A stretch of 64,000 nt of DNA, taken from positions 1 to 64,000 of the forward strand of contig PBEM01000009.1 of the NCBI GenBank assembly GCA_002718415.1. The letters are read 5' to 3'. Shown here piece by piece: positions 31,532 to 41,687 of this stretch. The stretch comes from Chloroflexota bacterium. Its GTDB lineage: Bacteria; Chloroflexota; Dehalococcoidia; Lucifugimonadales; Lucifugimonadaceae. The notes under the pieces were generated by a model, which saw nothing but the letters and a program-made list of their open reading frames with translations, ran no database searches and was not told where the DNA came from. Made by a program: the position numbers and the translations under genes. Position 1 is the first letter of the stretch. Every line of letters begins with the position of its first letter.

Positions 31532-32247
31532 TTTTTTTGTTCTAATGTATTTATTGATGTTTTTAAGTCGATTGCACCTGTGTATATAGCCATACCTACA
31601 ACTACTTCTTGTATACCTAAATTTGATAACTTTATAATGTCATTAATATCTGCAATCCCTCCAGCAACAATGATATGAGATTTAGTTAAATTTCTTATTT
31701 TTTTAATTGATTCAAAATTAGGATGATGTAGTGTACCATCTTTTAAGGTGTCGGTAAACATATACTTTTTTACCCCTAAGGTTTCCATTTTTTTAACAAT
31801 TTCTTGTATTTTTATACCAGTATTATTTATCCACCCTCTAGTTTTGACAAATCCGTTTTGACTATCGATACCTACTATAATTTTTTCATCTCCAAATTCT
31901 TTTAATGAGAGATGTATTTCTTCTGGATGTTCTATAGCGGCTGTTCCAAAAATTATTTGTTCTACGCCAATATTAATCATTTCTTTTGCTATAGTTATAT
32001 TTCTTATCCCTCCACCTACTTGAATAGGAATTTTTACAGATTCTAATATTTTTTTTATAATTTCGTAATTATTGTTATTCTGTTTTGCTGCATCCAAATC
32101 TACAATATGTATTTTTTTTGCTCCGCAGCTTTGCCATCTTTTTGCAATTTTAATAGGATCTTCATCAAAAACAGTTTCTTTATTATAGTTTCCTTGGGTA
32201 AGTCGTACACACTTACCATTTCTAATATCTATAGCTGGAATTATCAT
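31528..32247 (-). CDS. hisA: HisA isomerase (ProFAR isomerase)
   Basis: IIPAIDIRNGKCVRLTQGNY; IPIQVGGGIRN; IVAGGIADINDI. Confidence 0.96.
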   Translation of the reverse strand: MIIPAIDIRNGKCVRLTQGNYNKETVFDEDPIKIAKRWQSCGAKKIHIVDLDAAKQNNNNYEIIKKILESVKIPIQVGGGIRNITIAKEMINIGVEQIIFGTAAIEHPEEIHLSLKEFGDEKIIVGIDSQNGFVKTRGWINNTGIKIQEIVKKMETLGVKKYMFTDTLKDGTLHHPNFESIKKIRNLTKSHIIVAGGIADINDIIKLSNLGIQEVVVGMAIYTGAIDLKTSINTLEQKK

Positions 32248-32249
32248 TT

Positions 32250-32882
32250 TTATCCTGAAACCTTTTTAGTAAAATTATCATATATTTCCAAACCTAAATC
32301 ACCACTCTTTTCTGGATGAAATTGTGTAGCAATAACATTTTTTTTTACTGATACTGAACAAAATGAAATTCCGTAGTTTGTTTCTCCTAAAAAATATTTA
32401 TTTTCTTTAGGTTTACAGTAGTAAGAATGTACAAAATAAAAGTTTGATTTGTTAGGTACCCCATTAAAAATAGTATGAGTAGATTTAAAATTAACGGTAT
32501 TCCATCCCATATGTGGGATTTTGAGGTTTATATTTTTATTATCTCTTTGAAATTTTTTGACTTCTCCATCTATAAAGCCCAACCCTTTTTTATTTCCCTC
32601 TTCTGAAGAGTTGAATAATACTTGCATACCCAAACAAATATTAAGGAAAGCATGACCTTTGTCCATTAGGGTTGTAATAGTATTAATTAGATTATTTTTT
32701 TCAACGTAATTCATTACAGCGTCACTACTTCCAACACCTGGAAATATAATTCCATCAGACTTATATAAATCTTTTTTATTTGATGTAATTGATACGTTAG
32801 TACCAACTCTTTTACATGCCTTTAGTACGCTATGTAAATTAGCTGAACCCGTATCGATTATAGCTATCTTTGATTTTTTCAT
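32250..32882 (-). CDS. hisH: imidazole glycerol phosphate synthase subunit HisH
   Basis: IAIIDTGSANLHSVLKAC; FLNICLGMQVLFNSSEEGN; ATQFHPEKSG. Confidence 0.97.
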   Translation of the reverse strand: MKKSKIAIIDTGSANLHSVLKACKRVGTNVSITSNKKDLYKSDGIIFPGVGSSDAVMNYVEKNNLINTITTLMDKGHAFLNICLGMQVLFNSSEEGNKKGLGFIDGEVKKFQRDNKNINLKIPHMGWNTVNFKSTHTIFNGVPNKSNFYFVHSYYCKPKENKYFLGETNYGISFCSVSVKKNVIATQFHPEKSGDLGLEIYDNFTKKVSG

Positions 32883-32998
32883 ATGAGTTCTTTTTAATTA
32901 TTTCATTTGTTACTATAAAAAAGTATGATCAAAATATGTAAAATTAGATACTATTAAGAAGTATATGTTGAAAAATATATTTTATAAAGAAAATAGAT

Positions 32999-33358
32999 AT
33001 GACTAATTTAGATCAACAAAGTGTTCCTATAAATACTATACGTATTACTGAAAGTGCAGCTAATAAAATTAATGAATTTGCTAAACGTGATGGTAAAAAA
33101 AAATTTGGTTTAAGAGTAGCAGTTAAGGGTGGTGGTTGTTCTGGATTACAATACGTTTTGGAAATTGTAGATTCTGCCGATGACTCAGATAAAATTATTG
33201 ATCAAAATGGTATACAAGTTTTTATTCCTAAGAAAGCCTTTGTTTTTTTAGCTGGTACTGTTTTGGATTATTCAGACGGTCTTAACGGAAAAGGTTTCGA
33301 ATTTCAGAATCCCAATGCTAAAAGTACTTGTGGATGTGGAACGTCTTTCGCTGCGTAA
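32999..33358 (+). CDS. HesB/IscA/ErpA-type iron-sulfur assembly protein
   Basis: LRVAVKGGGCSGLQY...STCGCGTSF. Confidence 0.95.
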   Translation: MTNLDQQSVPINTIRITESAANKINEFAKRDGKKKFGLRVAVKGGGCSGLQYVLEIVDSADDSDKIIDQNGIQVFIPKKAFVFLAGTVLDYSDGLNGKGFEFQNPNAKSTCGCGTSFAA

Positions 33359-33366
33359 AATTTTAA

Positions 33367-34272
33367 ATGAAAAAGAATGCTTACTATTATTTAAGATCAA
33401 ATTCTTCAATAATTAAACATTCTGGTGCAGATTCTTTAGATTTATTAAATAGATTAACAACAAATGAATTATCAAATTTAAATCAACTTAATCCTATTCG
33501 AACACTTCTTACAAATAATAAAGGGAGGATAGTTGATTCCTTTTTAATATTAATGAGAAATGATAATGATTTATATTTGTTATCTGATTCTAATGATCTA
33601 TCTATAGTTATTAATGAAATAGAAAAATATACAATAATTGAAGATTCTATGTTGTCTGATATTAGTAAGAATATTTCTAGAATAATCCTATATGGTAAAG
33701 ATATAAAATCATCGTTACAAAAAGAATTAAATTTAGTAAATGAGAATTACAATATATGCGACATTAATGGTTATCAAATTACCGTAATAAAAGATATTTC
33801 TAAAAAAGTTGATTGGTATGAAATAATTTTGGACAAAAAAAACATTTCTGATTTTCTTGAAACTTTAAACTCTTTTGATTTTATAATATCTACTGAAAAA
33901 AATTTCAGTTCATATTGTGTAAAAAATATGATTCCTAGTTACCATAGAGAATTTGGTCTCCACACCAATCCAATCGAAGCGGGATTGATAAATTTGGTCA
34001 ACTTTGAAAAAGGTTGTTACGTTGGACAAGAAGTAATAGCTAGATTATTGAATTATAAAAAAACAAAAAGATCATTAGTTTTATTGAAATCAAATAATCA
34101 TGTTATGATTGGAGATAAAATAAATCATAATTCCTTAACCGTTGGAGAAATAACTTCAGTAGATAATGATGATAATAATGCTCTAGCATTGGTGAAAATT
34201 TTATATTCAAAAAAAGGTACTAAATTAAAAATTAATGATTTAGATGTTATAGTGACAAAATCATCTGAATAA
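33367..34272 (+). CDS. YgfZ/GcvT-like folate-binding protein
   Basis: GADSLDLLNRLTTNELSNL; EAGLINLVNFEKGCYVGQEVIARLL (YgfZ signature). Confidence 0.9.
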   Translation: MKKNAYYYLRSNSSIIKHSGADSLDLLNRLTTNELSNLNQLNPIRTLLTNNKGRIVDSFLILMRNDNDLYLLSDSNDLSIVINEIEKYTIIEDSMLSDISKNISRIILYGKDIKSSLQKELNLVNENYNICDINGYQITVIKDISKKVDWYEIILDKKNISDFLETLNSFDFIISTEKNFSSYCVKNMIPSYHREFGLHTNPIEAGLINLVNFEKGCYVGQEVIARLLNYKKTKRSLVLLKSNNHVMIGDKINHNSLTVGEITSVDNDDNNALALVKILYSKKGTKLKINDLDVIVTKSSE

Positions 34273-35034
34273 TATTGTTTCACCTCCATCTAATATTATT
34301 GTTTGACCTCTAATCATTTCTGCATCTTCTCCACAAAGCATAGCTACTACATTTCCTACATCTTTACCAGATACTGGCCTTCCTGCAGGTGTATTTCGTT
34401 TAGCTAAATCTTTTATAGACAAATTTTCAGGAAAAGCATCTAAAGCTTTAGTTTGTATAAATCCTGGTGATACTGCATTTACTGATATAGATTTTTCAGA
34501 CAATTCAATAGCCATATATTTAGTTATTGTTTCAAGTGCTGATTTTGATACTCCTACTGCAAAATAAGACGGAAGAACTGTTTTTGAACCAGGACTAGAT
34601 ATGTTTATTACCCTGCTACCTTTTGGCATGATTTTAGAAACCTCTTTCGTCATTATCCAAGGACCTTTTGCATTAATATTCATTGTCCAATCCCATTGAT
34701 GGGAATTTAACTCAGAAGATGTTTTCATTACACCTGATGCAGCGTTATTAATTAAGAAATTTAATTCACCAAATTCTTTTTTTATTGCTTTTACCACTCC
34801 ACTAATAGATTCTGAATCACCAATATGATTACGAATTTTTAGTACTTTTATATTCTTAGATTTAAGAATTTCTTCTGATTTTTTGGCTGAAGAATGGTCT
34901 TTTAGATATGTGAAACAAATGTTACAACCTCTATTTGCTAATTCTAATGCTATAGATAATCCTATACCCCTAGAACCACCAGTAATTAATGCTACCTTTC
35001 CTTCAAAAATTTTATATTTTTTCTCACTATCCAT
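34261..35034 (-). CDS. SDR, FabL-type enoyl-ACP reductase-like
   Basis: NNAASGVMKTSSELNSHQWDWTMNINAKG; VGVSKSALETITKYMAIELS; NTPAGRPVSGKDVGNVVAMLCGEDAEMIRGQTIILDGG closely resembles FabL pattern. Confidence 0.78.
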   Translation of the reverse strand: MDSEKKYKIFEGKVALITGGSRGIGLSIALELANRGCNICFTYLKDHSSAKKSEEILKSKNIKVLKIRNHIGDSESISGVVKAIKKEFGELNFLINNAASGVMKTSSELNSHQWDWTMNINAKGPWIMTKEVSKIMPKGSRVINISSPGSKTVLPSYFAVGVSKSALETITKYMAIELSEKSISVNAVSPGFIQTKALDAFPENLSIKDLAKRNTPAGRPVSGKDVGNVVAMLCGEDAEMIRGQTIILDGGETILFR

Positions 35035-35040
35035 AACTGT

Positions 35041-35784
35041 TTATATTGCCATGCCTCCATCAACCCTTATAATTTCACCAGTGATATATTTTGCCTCATC
35101 TGAGGTTAAAAAAACTATAATCGGTACTATTTCTTCTATTTCTCCAAATCTACCCATAGGAATCCAACTTTTAACAGTTTCCTTCATTTTTTCGGAAAGA
35201 ACATCAGAAGTAGCCGTTTTTACATATCCTGGAGCTACCACATTTACTGTGATTCCTCTTGTTGCTACTTCCTTAGCAATAGATTTACTAAAACCATGTA
35301 TAGCAGATTTAGAAGCAGCGTAATTTGATTGACCTATATTTCCTCTTATTCCCACGACTGAAGAAATGTTTATAATTCTACCCCAACGATTTTTTACCAT
35401 TGATTGAATGACTCTATGAGTGCAGTAAAAAGTACCATACATATTTGTTTGCATCGTATGTTCAAAATCTTCATCTTTCATCCTTAGAAGTAAAGAGTCA
35501 CTTATTACTCCAGCATTATTTATAAGAATTTCAACTGTACCAAATTTATCTTCTGTAGTCTTAATTATGTTTTCGCAGTCATTTTTATCTTTTACATTAC
35601 CTTGAATTGAAATTGCATTACCACCTAATTTTTTAATTTCTGCAACTACTTCATCAGCTTCATCTTTATGACTATTATAATTTATAGCTAAATTATGATT
35701 CATTGAGGCAAGTTTTATTGCAGTAGCTTTTCCTATACCTCTGGATGCTCCTGTAATAAGTACTGTACGAGATTTATTTTCCAA
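35041..35784 (-). CDS. fabG: 3-oxoacyl-ACP reductase
   Basis: VLITGASRGIGKATAIKLA; NNAGVISDSLLLRMKDEDFEHTMQTNMYGTFYCT; SSVVGIRGNIGQSNYAASKSAIHGFSKSIAKE. Confidence 0.93.
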   Translation of the reverse strand: MENKSRTVLITGASRGIGKATAIKLASMNHNLAINYNSHKDEADEVVAEIKKLGGNAISIQGNVKDKNDCENIIKTTEDKFGTVEILINNAGVISDSLLLRMKDEDFEHTMQTNMYGTFYCTHRVIQSMVKNRWGRIINISSVVGIRGNIGQSNYAASKSAIHGFSKSIAKEVATRGITVNVVAPGYVKTATSDVLSEKMKETVKSWIPMGRFGEIEEIVPIIVFLTSDEAKYITGEIIRVDGGMAI

Positions 35785-35815
35785 TTAGTATTTCCTTTCA
35801 TAGTAAAATTTATGA

Positions 35816-36832
35816 TTATTTTACTGTCTGTCTTACTCTTTCTAGTTCTTTTAATTGTGCATTAACTAGATCTGAATCTATTACATACTTTGCAGTAGAA
35901 ATTGCATTAGAAATTGCATTAATTCCAGATCCTCCATGTCCTACAATTGAAACTCCTTTTACTCCTAATAAAGGTCCTCCACCAAAAGATTCTAAAGTAT
36001 TTGTTTTTTCAAATATAGATTTAGTAATCTTTTGTGAAATTTCTGTATCACCTAATTCTGAAGTAATTTCATCACAAATTCTTTTGCCTAATGATTCTGT
36101 TAATTTCAGGACAATATTACCTACGAAACCATCACAAAGTACTACCTCTACTTGATTATTTAATAATTCTTCTGGTTCTATATTACCAACGAAATTCAAG
36201 TCACTGTTTGAGAGTAAATTTGTAGTATTTTTGACTAAAGAGTTTCCTTTGCCTTTTTCTTTACCAACACTCAATAATGCAATTTTAGGATTTTCATTTT
36301 TATAAATTAATTTTGACATGATACTACCCAAGGCACCGAAATCTAATAGTTGTTCAGGTTTAGTATCTACATTAGTACCTAAATCAATAATTATAGAATT
36401 GGGAGAGTAACCTATTATTGGACCTCCTAGAGCCCCTCTTTCAACTCCACTCATAGTTCCATAAATTACTGTAGAAGCTGCTATGGATGCTCCTGTAGAA
36501 CCCATACTAACTAAACCTGATGCTTTTCCAGATTTGACAAGATATGCTGCTACAAAAATAGAGGCTTTAGGTTTTGATTTATAAGCAAGTACAGGGCTTT
36601 CGTCTTCGTTTACTACTCCTGTTGAAGGAACAATTGAAATTAGAGCTGTATCTTTAGGGTTATATTTTTCTAATTCATAGTTCACTTCGGTTTTATCTCC
36701 AACTAATAATATTGGAATTTTATTTTCTTTTATAGATTTAATAGCAGCTGGAATTGTTACTGAAGGACCATGATCTCCACCCATAGCATCTAAAGCGATA
36801 ATTGTATTTTTTTTATGAATTTGTTCAGTCAT
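35816..36832 (-). CDS. plsX: phosphate acyltransferase PlsX
   Basis: IIALDAMGGDHGPSVTIPAAI; SMGSTGASIAAS; CDGFVGNIVLKLTE. Confidence 0.96.
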   Translation of the reverse strand: MTEQIHKKNTIIALDAMGGDHGPSVTIPAAIKSIKENKIPILLVGDKTEVNYELEKYNPKDTALISIVPSTGVVNEDESPVLAYKSKPKASIFVAAYLVKSGKASGLVSMGSTGASIAASTVIYGTMSGVERGALGGPIIGYSPNSIIIDLGTNVDTKPEQLLDFGALGSIMSKLIYKNENPKIALLSVGKEKGKGNSLVKNTTNLLSNSDLNFVGNIEPEELLNNQVEVVLCDGFVGNIVLKLTESLGKRICDEITSELGDTEISQKITKSIFEKTNTLESFGGGPLLGVKGVSIVGHGGSGINAISNAISTAKYVIDSDLVNAQLKELERVRQTVK

Positions 36833-36847
36833 GTTTTTTCCTATTTA

Positions 36848-37210
36848 TTATATTGTTACAGTGATTTTTCCTTCTATAACTGTTTCACCATTGTTTTTTT
36901 TACATCCTATTTTACAAATAATATTTTTTTTATTTTGATTTAAATTTATAGATAATATTTCTCCAAATGTTTTTATAGTTTCATTCGGTAAAACAGGTGC
37001 TGTAAATTTAGTTTTAACTTCAGAGTTAGAGTATAAGTTTTTACCAAAAAATTTTTCCAACATTTCTGTCACGATTGCCAAACTCATCATTCCATGTGCT
37101 ATACAAGATTTAAATTGTGTAGTTCTAGCATATTCATAATCTAAATGTATTGGGTTATGGTCACCAGATATAGAAGCATAAGAATTTATATCTTTTTGTG
37201 ATATTTTCAT
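36848..37210 (-). CDS. MaoC-like (R)-hydratase/dehydratase (HadB-like)
   Basis: YASISGDHNPIHLDYEYARTTQFKSCIAHGMMSLAIVTEM hydratase 2 motif. Confidence 0.85.
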   Translation of the reverse strand: MKISQKDINSYASISGDHNPIHLDYEYARTTQFKSCIAHGMMSLAIVTEMLEKFFGKNLYSNSEVKTKFTAPVLPNETIKTFGEILSINLNQNKKNIICKIGCKKNNGETVIEGKITVTI

Positions 37211-37263
37211 AGTTATTTCAGGTAATATATCACCTAAATTATATTCAATTTTTGTAATAGTAA

Positions 37264-37653
37264 TTACCTCTTTCTAATTATAATAGTAGTAGATGATTCT
37301 CCAATCATCAAAGATTCTATATTATATTTCACGTTAATTGTTGCAAACCTTAAATTTTTTCTTTCGGTATTAGATTTCAACTCACAAGTTGCGATAATTT
37401 TTTTTTCTGGTGTAGCTGGCTTATACCACTTTATTCCTTGCCCAGCATGTATGGTTTCAATTTCTTTTGAAATAACACCTATATCATCAATTAATTTAGT
37501 CAATGCTAGTACTATATGTATTATTGGTGGTAAAGTTTTTTTTTCAGAAATACCAAAAATTTTCTCATATTCATGAGATTTTTTTCTTGAAACGCTAACA
37601 TCATAAGGTCCATAAACTTGTCCAGGTTTATCTATTTCTAATCTGTGATTCAT
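37264..37653 (-). CDS. MaoC/HadA-like dehydratase partner subunit
   Basis: Hot-dog-like ORF paired with the HadB-like gene: VSRKKSHEYEKIFGISEKKTLPPIIHIVLALTKLID...IHAGQGIKWYKPATPEKKI. Confidence 0.65.
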   Translation of the reverse strand: MNHRLEIDKPGQVYGPYDVSVSRKKSHEYEKIFGISEKKTLPPIIHIVLALTKLIDDIGVISKEIETIHAGQGIKWYKPATPEKKIIATCELKSNTERKNLRFATINVKYNIESLMIGESSTTIIIRKR

Positions 37654-37708
37654 TTTGTTATAAATATTTATTTATAATAATTTTACTCTTATTTTTATTA
37701 TAAATGTA

Positions 37709-38299
37709 CTAATTATTTTTCAGTATTTCAGTTGTTAACTGATCGAGAATTTTCTCTAAAGATGGTTTTGTAGAAGGTCCTATAATTCTATGGATAATTT
37801 TCCCTTTAGAATCAATTATAATTTTTTCTGGAATTCCTCTTACTCCAAAATCTATGGCAATTTGACCATTTTTATCTATAGCATTCGGATATTGAATATC
37901 ATTTTTATTTATGAAATCTAATACATTTTCTTTTGTATCCCAAACAGATACTCCTAAAAATTGTACATTTCTATCACTCCATTCTTTAGATAAATTTGAT
38001 AATACAGGACCTTCTTGTATACACGGTATACACCATGAAGACCAAAAATCTAAAATTATTATCTTTCCTGGGTAATCTTTTTTAGAGATTTGATCTCCTA
38101 AAAGTGTTTTTATTGTAAAATCTTTATCTTCTGGTATAGCAATAGGAGCATATGAAAAACTAGAATTAACACCTAATTGATTATTATCATCTGATTTACC
38201 TAAACTAGATATCAATAATATAATAATTAATAATGATATAGGTAATAATGCTAGAATAATTTTTTTTCTATTTTTCATCAGTTTGATTTGTAATTTCAT
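37709..38299 (-). CDS. TlpA/ResA-like membrane-anchored thioredoxin (CcmG-type)
   Basis: N-terminal TM; IILDFWSSWCIPCIQEGPVL. Confidence 0.92.
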   Translation of the reverse strand: MKLQIKLMKNRKKIILALLPISLLIIILLISSLGKSDDNNQLGVNSSFSYAPIAIPEDKDFTIKTLLGDQISKKDYPGKIIILDFWSSWCIPCIQEGPVLSNLSKEWSDRNVQFLGVSVWDTKENVLDFINKNDIQYPNAIDKNGQIAIDFGVRGIPEKIIIDSKGKIIHRIIGPSTKPSLEKILDQLTTEILKNN

Positions 38300-39452
38300 C
38301 CATTAATTTTTTTCGATTAGAGAAATATTCTTCTGAAGAAATTTTATTATCTTCATATTTTTTATCCAAAATAGCAATTAGTTTTATATTTTCTAATTGA
38401 TAGTTAGAAAATTTTGATATGTAATTTTTTTTTCTAAAAATTACTAAACCTAAAATCAATAATAGAATTATTGAGATAAATATAACTAGAACGATAGAAT
38501 ATCCTCTACTTTTTAGGAAATCTACTGTTTTTTCCTGAATATTTGGTTCTGGAAGATCTGTAAACTCTACATTCAGCTGCGAATTTCTTATAATATTTTC
38601 CCCTTTAAAAACTTTAAAAATTTTATCATTTAAGGTTACATTTTCAGATTTTTTTAAGTATTTGCTAGTTAGTCCTCCATTATTTTCAGGGAGTAAAATT
38701 TTTATTCTATTCGCTCCAAATGGAAGTCGTAGAGGGTAATTAAAGTTATTATTATTATATTTTTTTTCAAAGCTCATTATTATAGAATGTTCTCCTGGCG
38801 GAATGGGATTAGTCATAGCGAAACCTGTATTTATTTCCATAATGTTTCCTTCAGGTAATTGAGATTCTACTGATAAAGAGATATATCCTTCAGGAAGATT
38901 AAATCTAAATAAGTCCAATCCTGTTAATTCTGGACTAGTAATATCAGGTATCCAAGTTGAATCTGAAGTATTAGTTATTTTTGCAACTGATAGAACTGAA
39001 ATGTTTCTATCGCGACCAACTATATTTGTAATCATTATTGTGTAATCTAATATTGAAATATCTTCTAGGGATGGGGAAGACGAATAAATTATTATTTCTA
39101 TATATCCAGGTTCGTTGACTAATATATCTCTATATTCAATATATTCACCTCCAAGTATCAAAATTCTATAATTATATTTTTCCCTATTGTGATCAAAAAT
39201 GAATTTTCCATTTGTATCTATATTTGTAGATTCTACTTCTATTATTTGATTATTATTTTCGTCAATTTTAAAAAGTTTTAAAGTTATATTTTCTGGTAGG
39301 TTTTCTCCTTTAGTACCCATTAAAACTTCACCATATATGAATTCTTTATTTTCAGAAGATTCTGTTACTTCTGTATTAAGTAAAATGATTGTTATTATAA
39401 AAATAATAGATATTAAGATTAGGTTTAGATTCTTATTTTTTTGTTTTATCAT
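38268..39452 (-). CDS. exported membrane-anchored protein of a cytochrome c maturation cluster, function unknown
   Basis: N-terminal signal/TM, extracellular beta-rich region, C-terminal TM (IVLVIFISIILLLILGLVIF) and short cytoplasmic tail; between resA-like and ccmF. Confidence 0.6.
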   Translation of the reverse strand: MIKQKNKNLNLILISIIFIITIILLNTEVTESSENKEFIYGEVLMGTKGENLPENITLKLFKIDENNNQIIEVESTNIDTNGKFIFDHNREKYNYRILILGGEYIEYRDILVNEPGYIEIIIYSSSPSLEDISILDYTIMITNIVGRDRNISVLSVAKITNTSDSTWIPDITSPELTGLDLFRFNLPEGYISLSVESQLPEGNIMEINTGFAMTNPIPPGEHSIIMSFEKKYNNNNFNYPLRLPFGANRIKILLPENNGGLTSKYLKKSENVTLNDKIFKVFKGENIIRNSQLNVEFTDLPEPNIQEKTVDFLKSRGYSIVLVIFISIILLLILGLVIFRKKNYISKFSNYQLENIKLIAILDKKYEDNKISSEEYFSNRKKLMDEITNQTDEK

Positions 39453-39624
39453 TATTTAATTCTTGTTTTGTTTTTTCTATTTCTTTCTCAATTTTGGAAT
39501 AGATAATTTGGTTATTAGAATTTTTACTATGTTCATTTTTGTTTATTTCATTACTGAATAAAATAGGATATAAAACCACACATATAGAAAAAATAACAAT
39601 TATTGTAATTAAGAATACGTACAT
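39433..39624 (-). CDS. small single-TM protein in ccm cluster
   Basis: 63-aa ORF with N-terminal TM; overlaps next gene by 20 nt and follows ccmF closely. Confidence 0.5.
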   Translation of the reverse strand: MYVFLITIIVIFSICVVLYPILFSNEINKNEHSKNSNNQIIYSKIEKEIEKTKQELNNDKTKK

Positions 39625-39627
39625 TAT

Positions 39628-41661
39628 TTAGAAATTATTATTTTTTTTATTTCTACTAGTGGGCCACAAAGCAAAAATTGTTCCGAATATAAAAAACGGA
39701 CCTGAAATCCAAAGCCATGACGCAAGCGGATTAATACTTACAGCTAAACCTATCCTACCATCTTCCAAGAAATCTCGTGGTATGACATAAAGATCTTCTA
39801 TAGGGGTAGATAATATTCCTGATCTGACAGAGATTTGATTGAAATTAGGAAAGAATTCATGTTTTAAAATAATATTTCCAATTTTTTTATCATTAATTCC
39901 TCTTATATTTTTTGGTATTTTGTATCCATTTGATTCCTCTTCATAATATTCTTTATATTCTGAGGGATTAATTTTATAAATATTCATATATGCTGAACTA
40001 GTAATCCTATCAGGTTTGGTATTTTCTATTAGATCAATATATTCAATTCGGTAATTATCTAAAACTATACTTTCTTCTAAAAAAATAGCTTGATCCGTTC
40101 TTTGATCGAAAAAGTTTGTTCCTATTACTCCCATACCAATCATAATGATAGAAATATGTACTATATAACCTCCGTGTCTTTGGCGATTAGAATTAATTAA
40201 ATTCCACCAAGCAAAAAATTTATTATCTCCAGAGGATATTCTAATTTTAGTATTTTGAACCCAGTCTTGAAATATTGAGATAATTGCAAAAGATAAAGAT
40301 CCAAAAGCTATTGCTGCTAAGTATTTTTCTAAACCTATAAAAATAATTAATATAATAATAATTAAGAGTGAGATTGTTAGCGGAAAAAAAATTTTATTTA
40401 CTAATTGTTTTGGATCTGATTTTCTCCAGTTTAGCAATGGTCCTATTCCCATCATTAATACTAATAATATTAATAATGGCCCGTTAGTACGATTAAAATA
40501 TGGCGCTGCTACCGTTACACTTATATCTCTGATAACGTCTGAAAAAACGGGATAAATCACTCCCCACAGCGTTATAAATGTGATGCACAATAGTAAAAAA
40601 TTATTTATTAAGAATGATGCTTCTCTTGACAAGAAAGATTCCATATTTCTTTCAGATCGAATTTTAGGTATTCTCCAAAAAAATATTGTAAATGAAAATA
40701 TTAGACTGAAAATTAGAAATCCTAAAAAAATGTAACCAAGAGTGGACGATGCAAATGAATGCACAGAAACTACTGGTCCACCTCTGTTAATAAATGTTCC
40801 AAATTGAGCTAATATAAATGCGATATTAAGTAGAATAATATTCCAAATTTGAAACATACCTCTTCTTTTTTGTACCATAATTGAGTGAATGAAAGCAGTG
40901 AGAGCTAACCAAGGCATCAGAGCAACATTTTCTATTGGATCCCAACTCCAGTATCCTCCCCAACCTAATATAGTATAAGCCCACCATGCTCCAAGTAACA
41001 TACCAATGCCTAAAATTCCCCATGATAGCAATGTTGTGATGCGGCCAATATCAACCCAATCGTCTAATTTATTTCCATTAATTAATGATCCATTTGCGAA
41101 AGCAAAAGGGATAGTTATTATTGCTAGGCCAGCCATTAACATTGGAGGATGACTGAACATTCCTGGATGTAATAAAAGAGGATTAATTCCTATACCATCT
41201 ACTACCTCTTTATTCATGTGTTCGAAAGGATTAGCAAAAAAGGCTAAAACTAAAATATAGAAAAATATCACTCCAGATAAGATAGTAGTTGACCAAGGTA
41301 TAATATCTTTGTTTTTTAACTTACTGAATCTTAGAACAATAGATGATGCAAATGTTAATATGAAAGTGATATATAATAATGAGCCTTCATTACCTGAATA
41401 AAAAGCTACCCAGACATAAGATTTGTCCATTGCTAAATTAGAATGATCATGAACATATTTAACAGAAAAATCATTTGATATAAAAAGGTATATTAAAGAA
41501 ATTACTGAAATTGAGACGCTTAATGTAGTCATATATATAGATCTACGACTACTTATAATAAGTTCCGGAGAATTAGTTAATATACCCACTAGATTTCCAA
41601 TTATTCCGTAAAGTGATAAACAGAGACCAAGCAGTAAACATGTGTATCCTAATTCTGACAT
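39628..41661 (-). CDS. ccmF: cytochrome c heme lyase CcmF/NrfE-type
   Basis: Multi-TM; WWD motif region WGGYWSWDPIENVALMPWL; NRGGPVVSVHSFA. Confidence 0.95.
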   Translation of the reverse strand: MSELGYTCLLLGLCLSLYGIIGNLVGILTNSPELIISSRRSIYMTTLSVSISVISLIYLFISNDFSVKYVHDHSNLAMDKSYVWVAFYSGNEGSLLYITFILTFASSIVLRFSKLKNKDIIPWSTTILSGVIFFYILVLAFFANPFEHMNKEVVDGIGINPLLLHPGMFSHPPMLMAGLAIITIPFAFANGSLINGNKLDDWVDIGRITTLLSWGILGIGMLLGAWWAYTILGWGGYWSWDPIENVALMPWLALTAFIHSIMVQKRRGMFQIWNIILLNIAFILAQFGTFINRGGPVVSVHSFASSTLGYIFLGFLIFSLIFSFTIFFWRIPKIRSERNMESFLSREASFLINNFLLLCITFITLWGVIYPVFSDVIRDISVTVAAPYFNRTNGPLLILLVLMMGIGPLLNWRKSDPKQLVNKIFFPLTISLLIIIILIIFIGLEKYLAAIAFGSLSFAIISIFQDWVQNTKIRISSGDNKFFAWWNLINSNRQRHGGYIVHISIIMIGMGVIGTNFFDQRTDQAIFLEESIVLDNYRIEYIDLIENTKPDRITSSAYMNIYKINPSEYKEYYEEESNGYKIPKNIRGINDKKIGNIILKHEFFPNFNQISVRSGILSTPIEDLYVIPRDFLEDGRIGLAVSINPLASWLWISGPFFIFGTIFALWPTSRNKKNNNF

Positions 41662-41687
41662 TTATCCTTTTATTCCTATATTTTTTT

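Noticed and set aside
35905-35932. Short tandem repeat (agaaattgcatt)x2
   Set aside because: Encodes NAISNAIS within plsX; two copies only, ordinary coding redundancy.
40826-41023. 65-aa minus-strand ORF
   Set aside because: Out-of-frame within ccmF; no RBS or family pattern.
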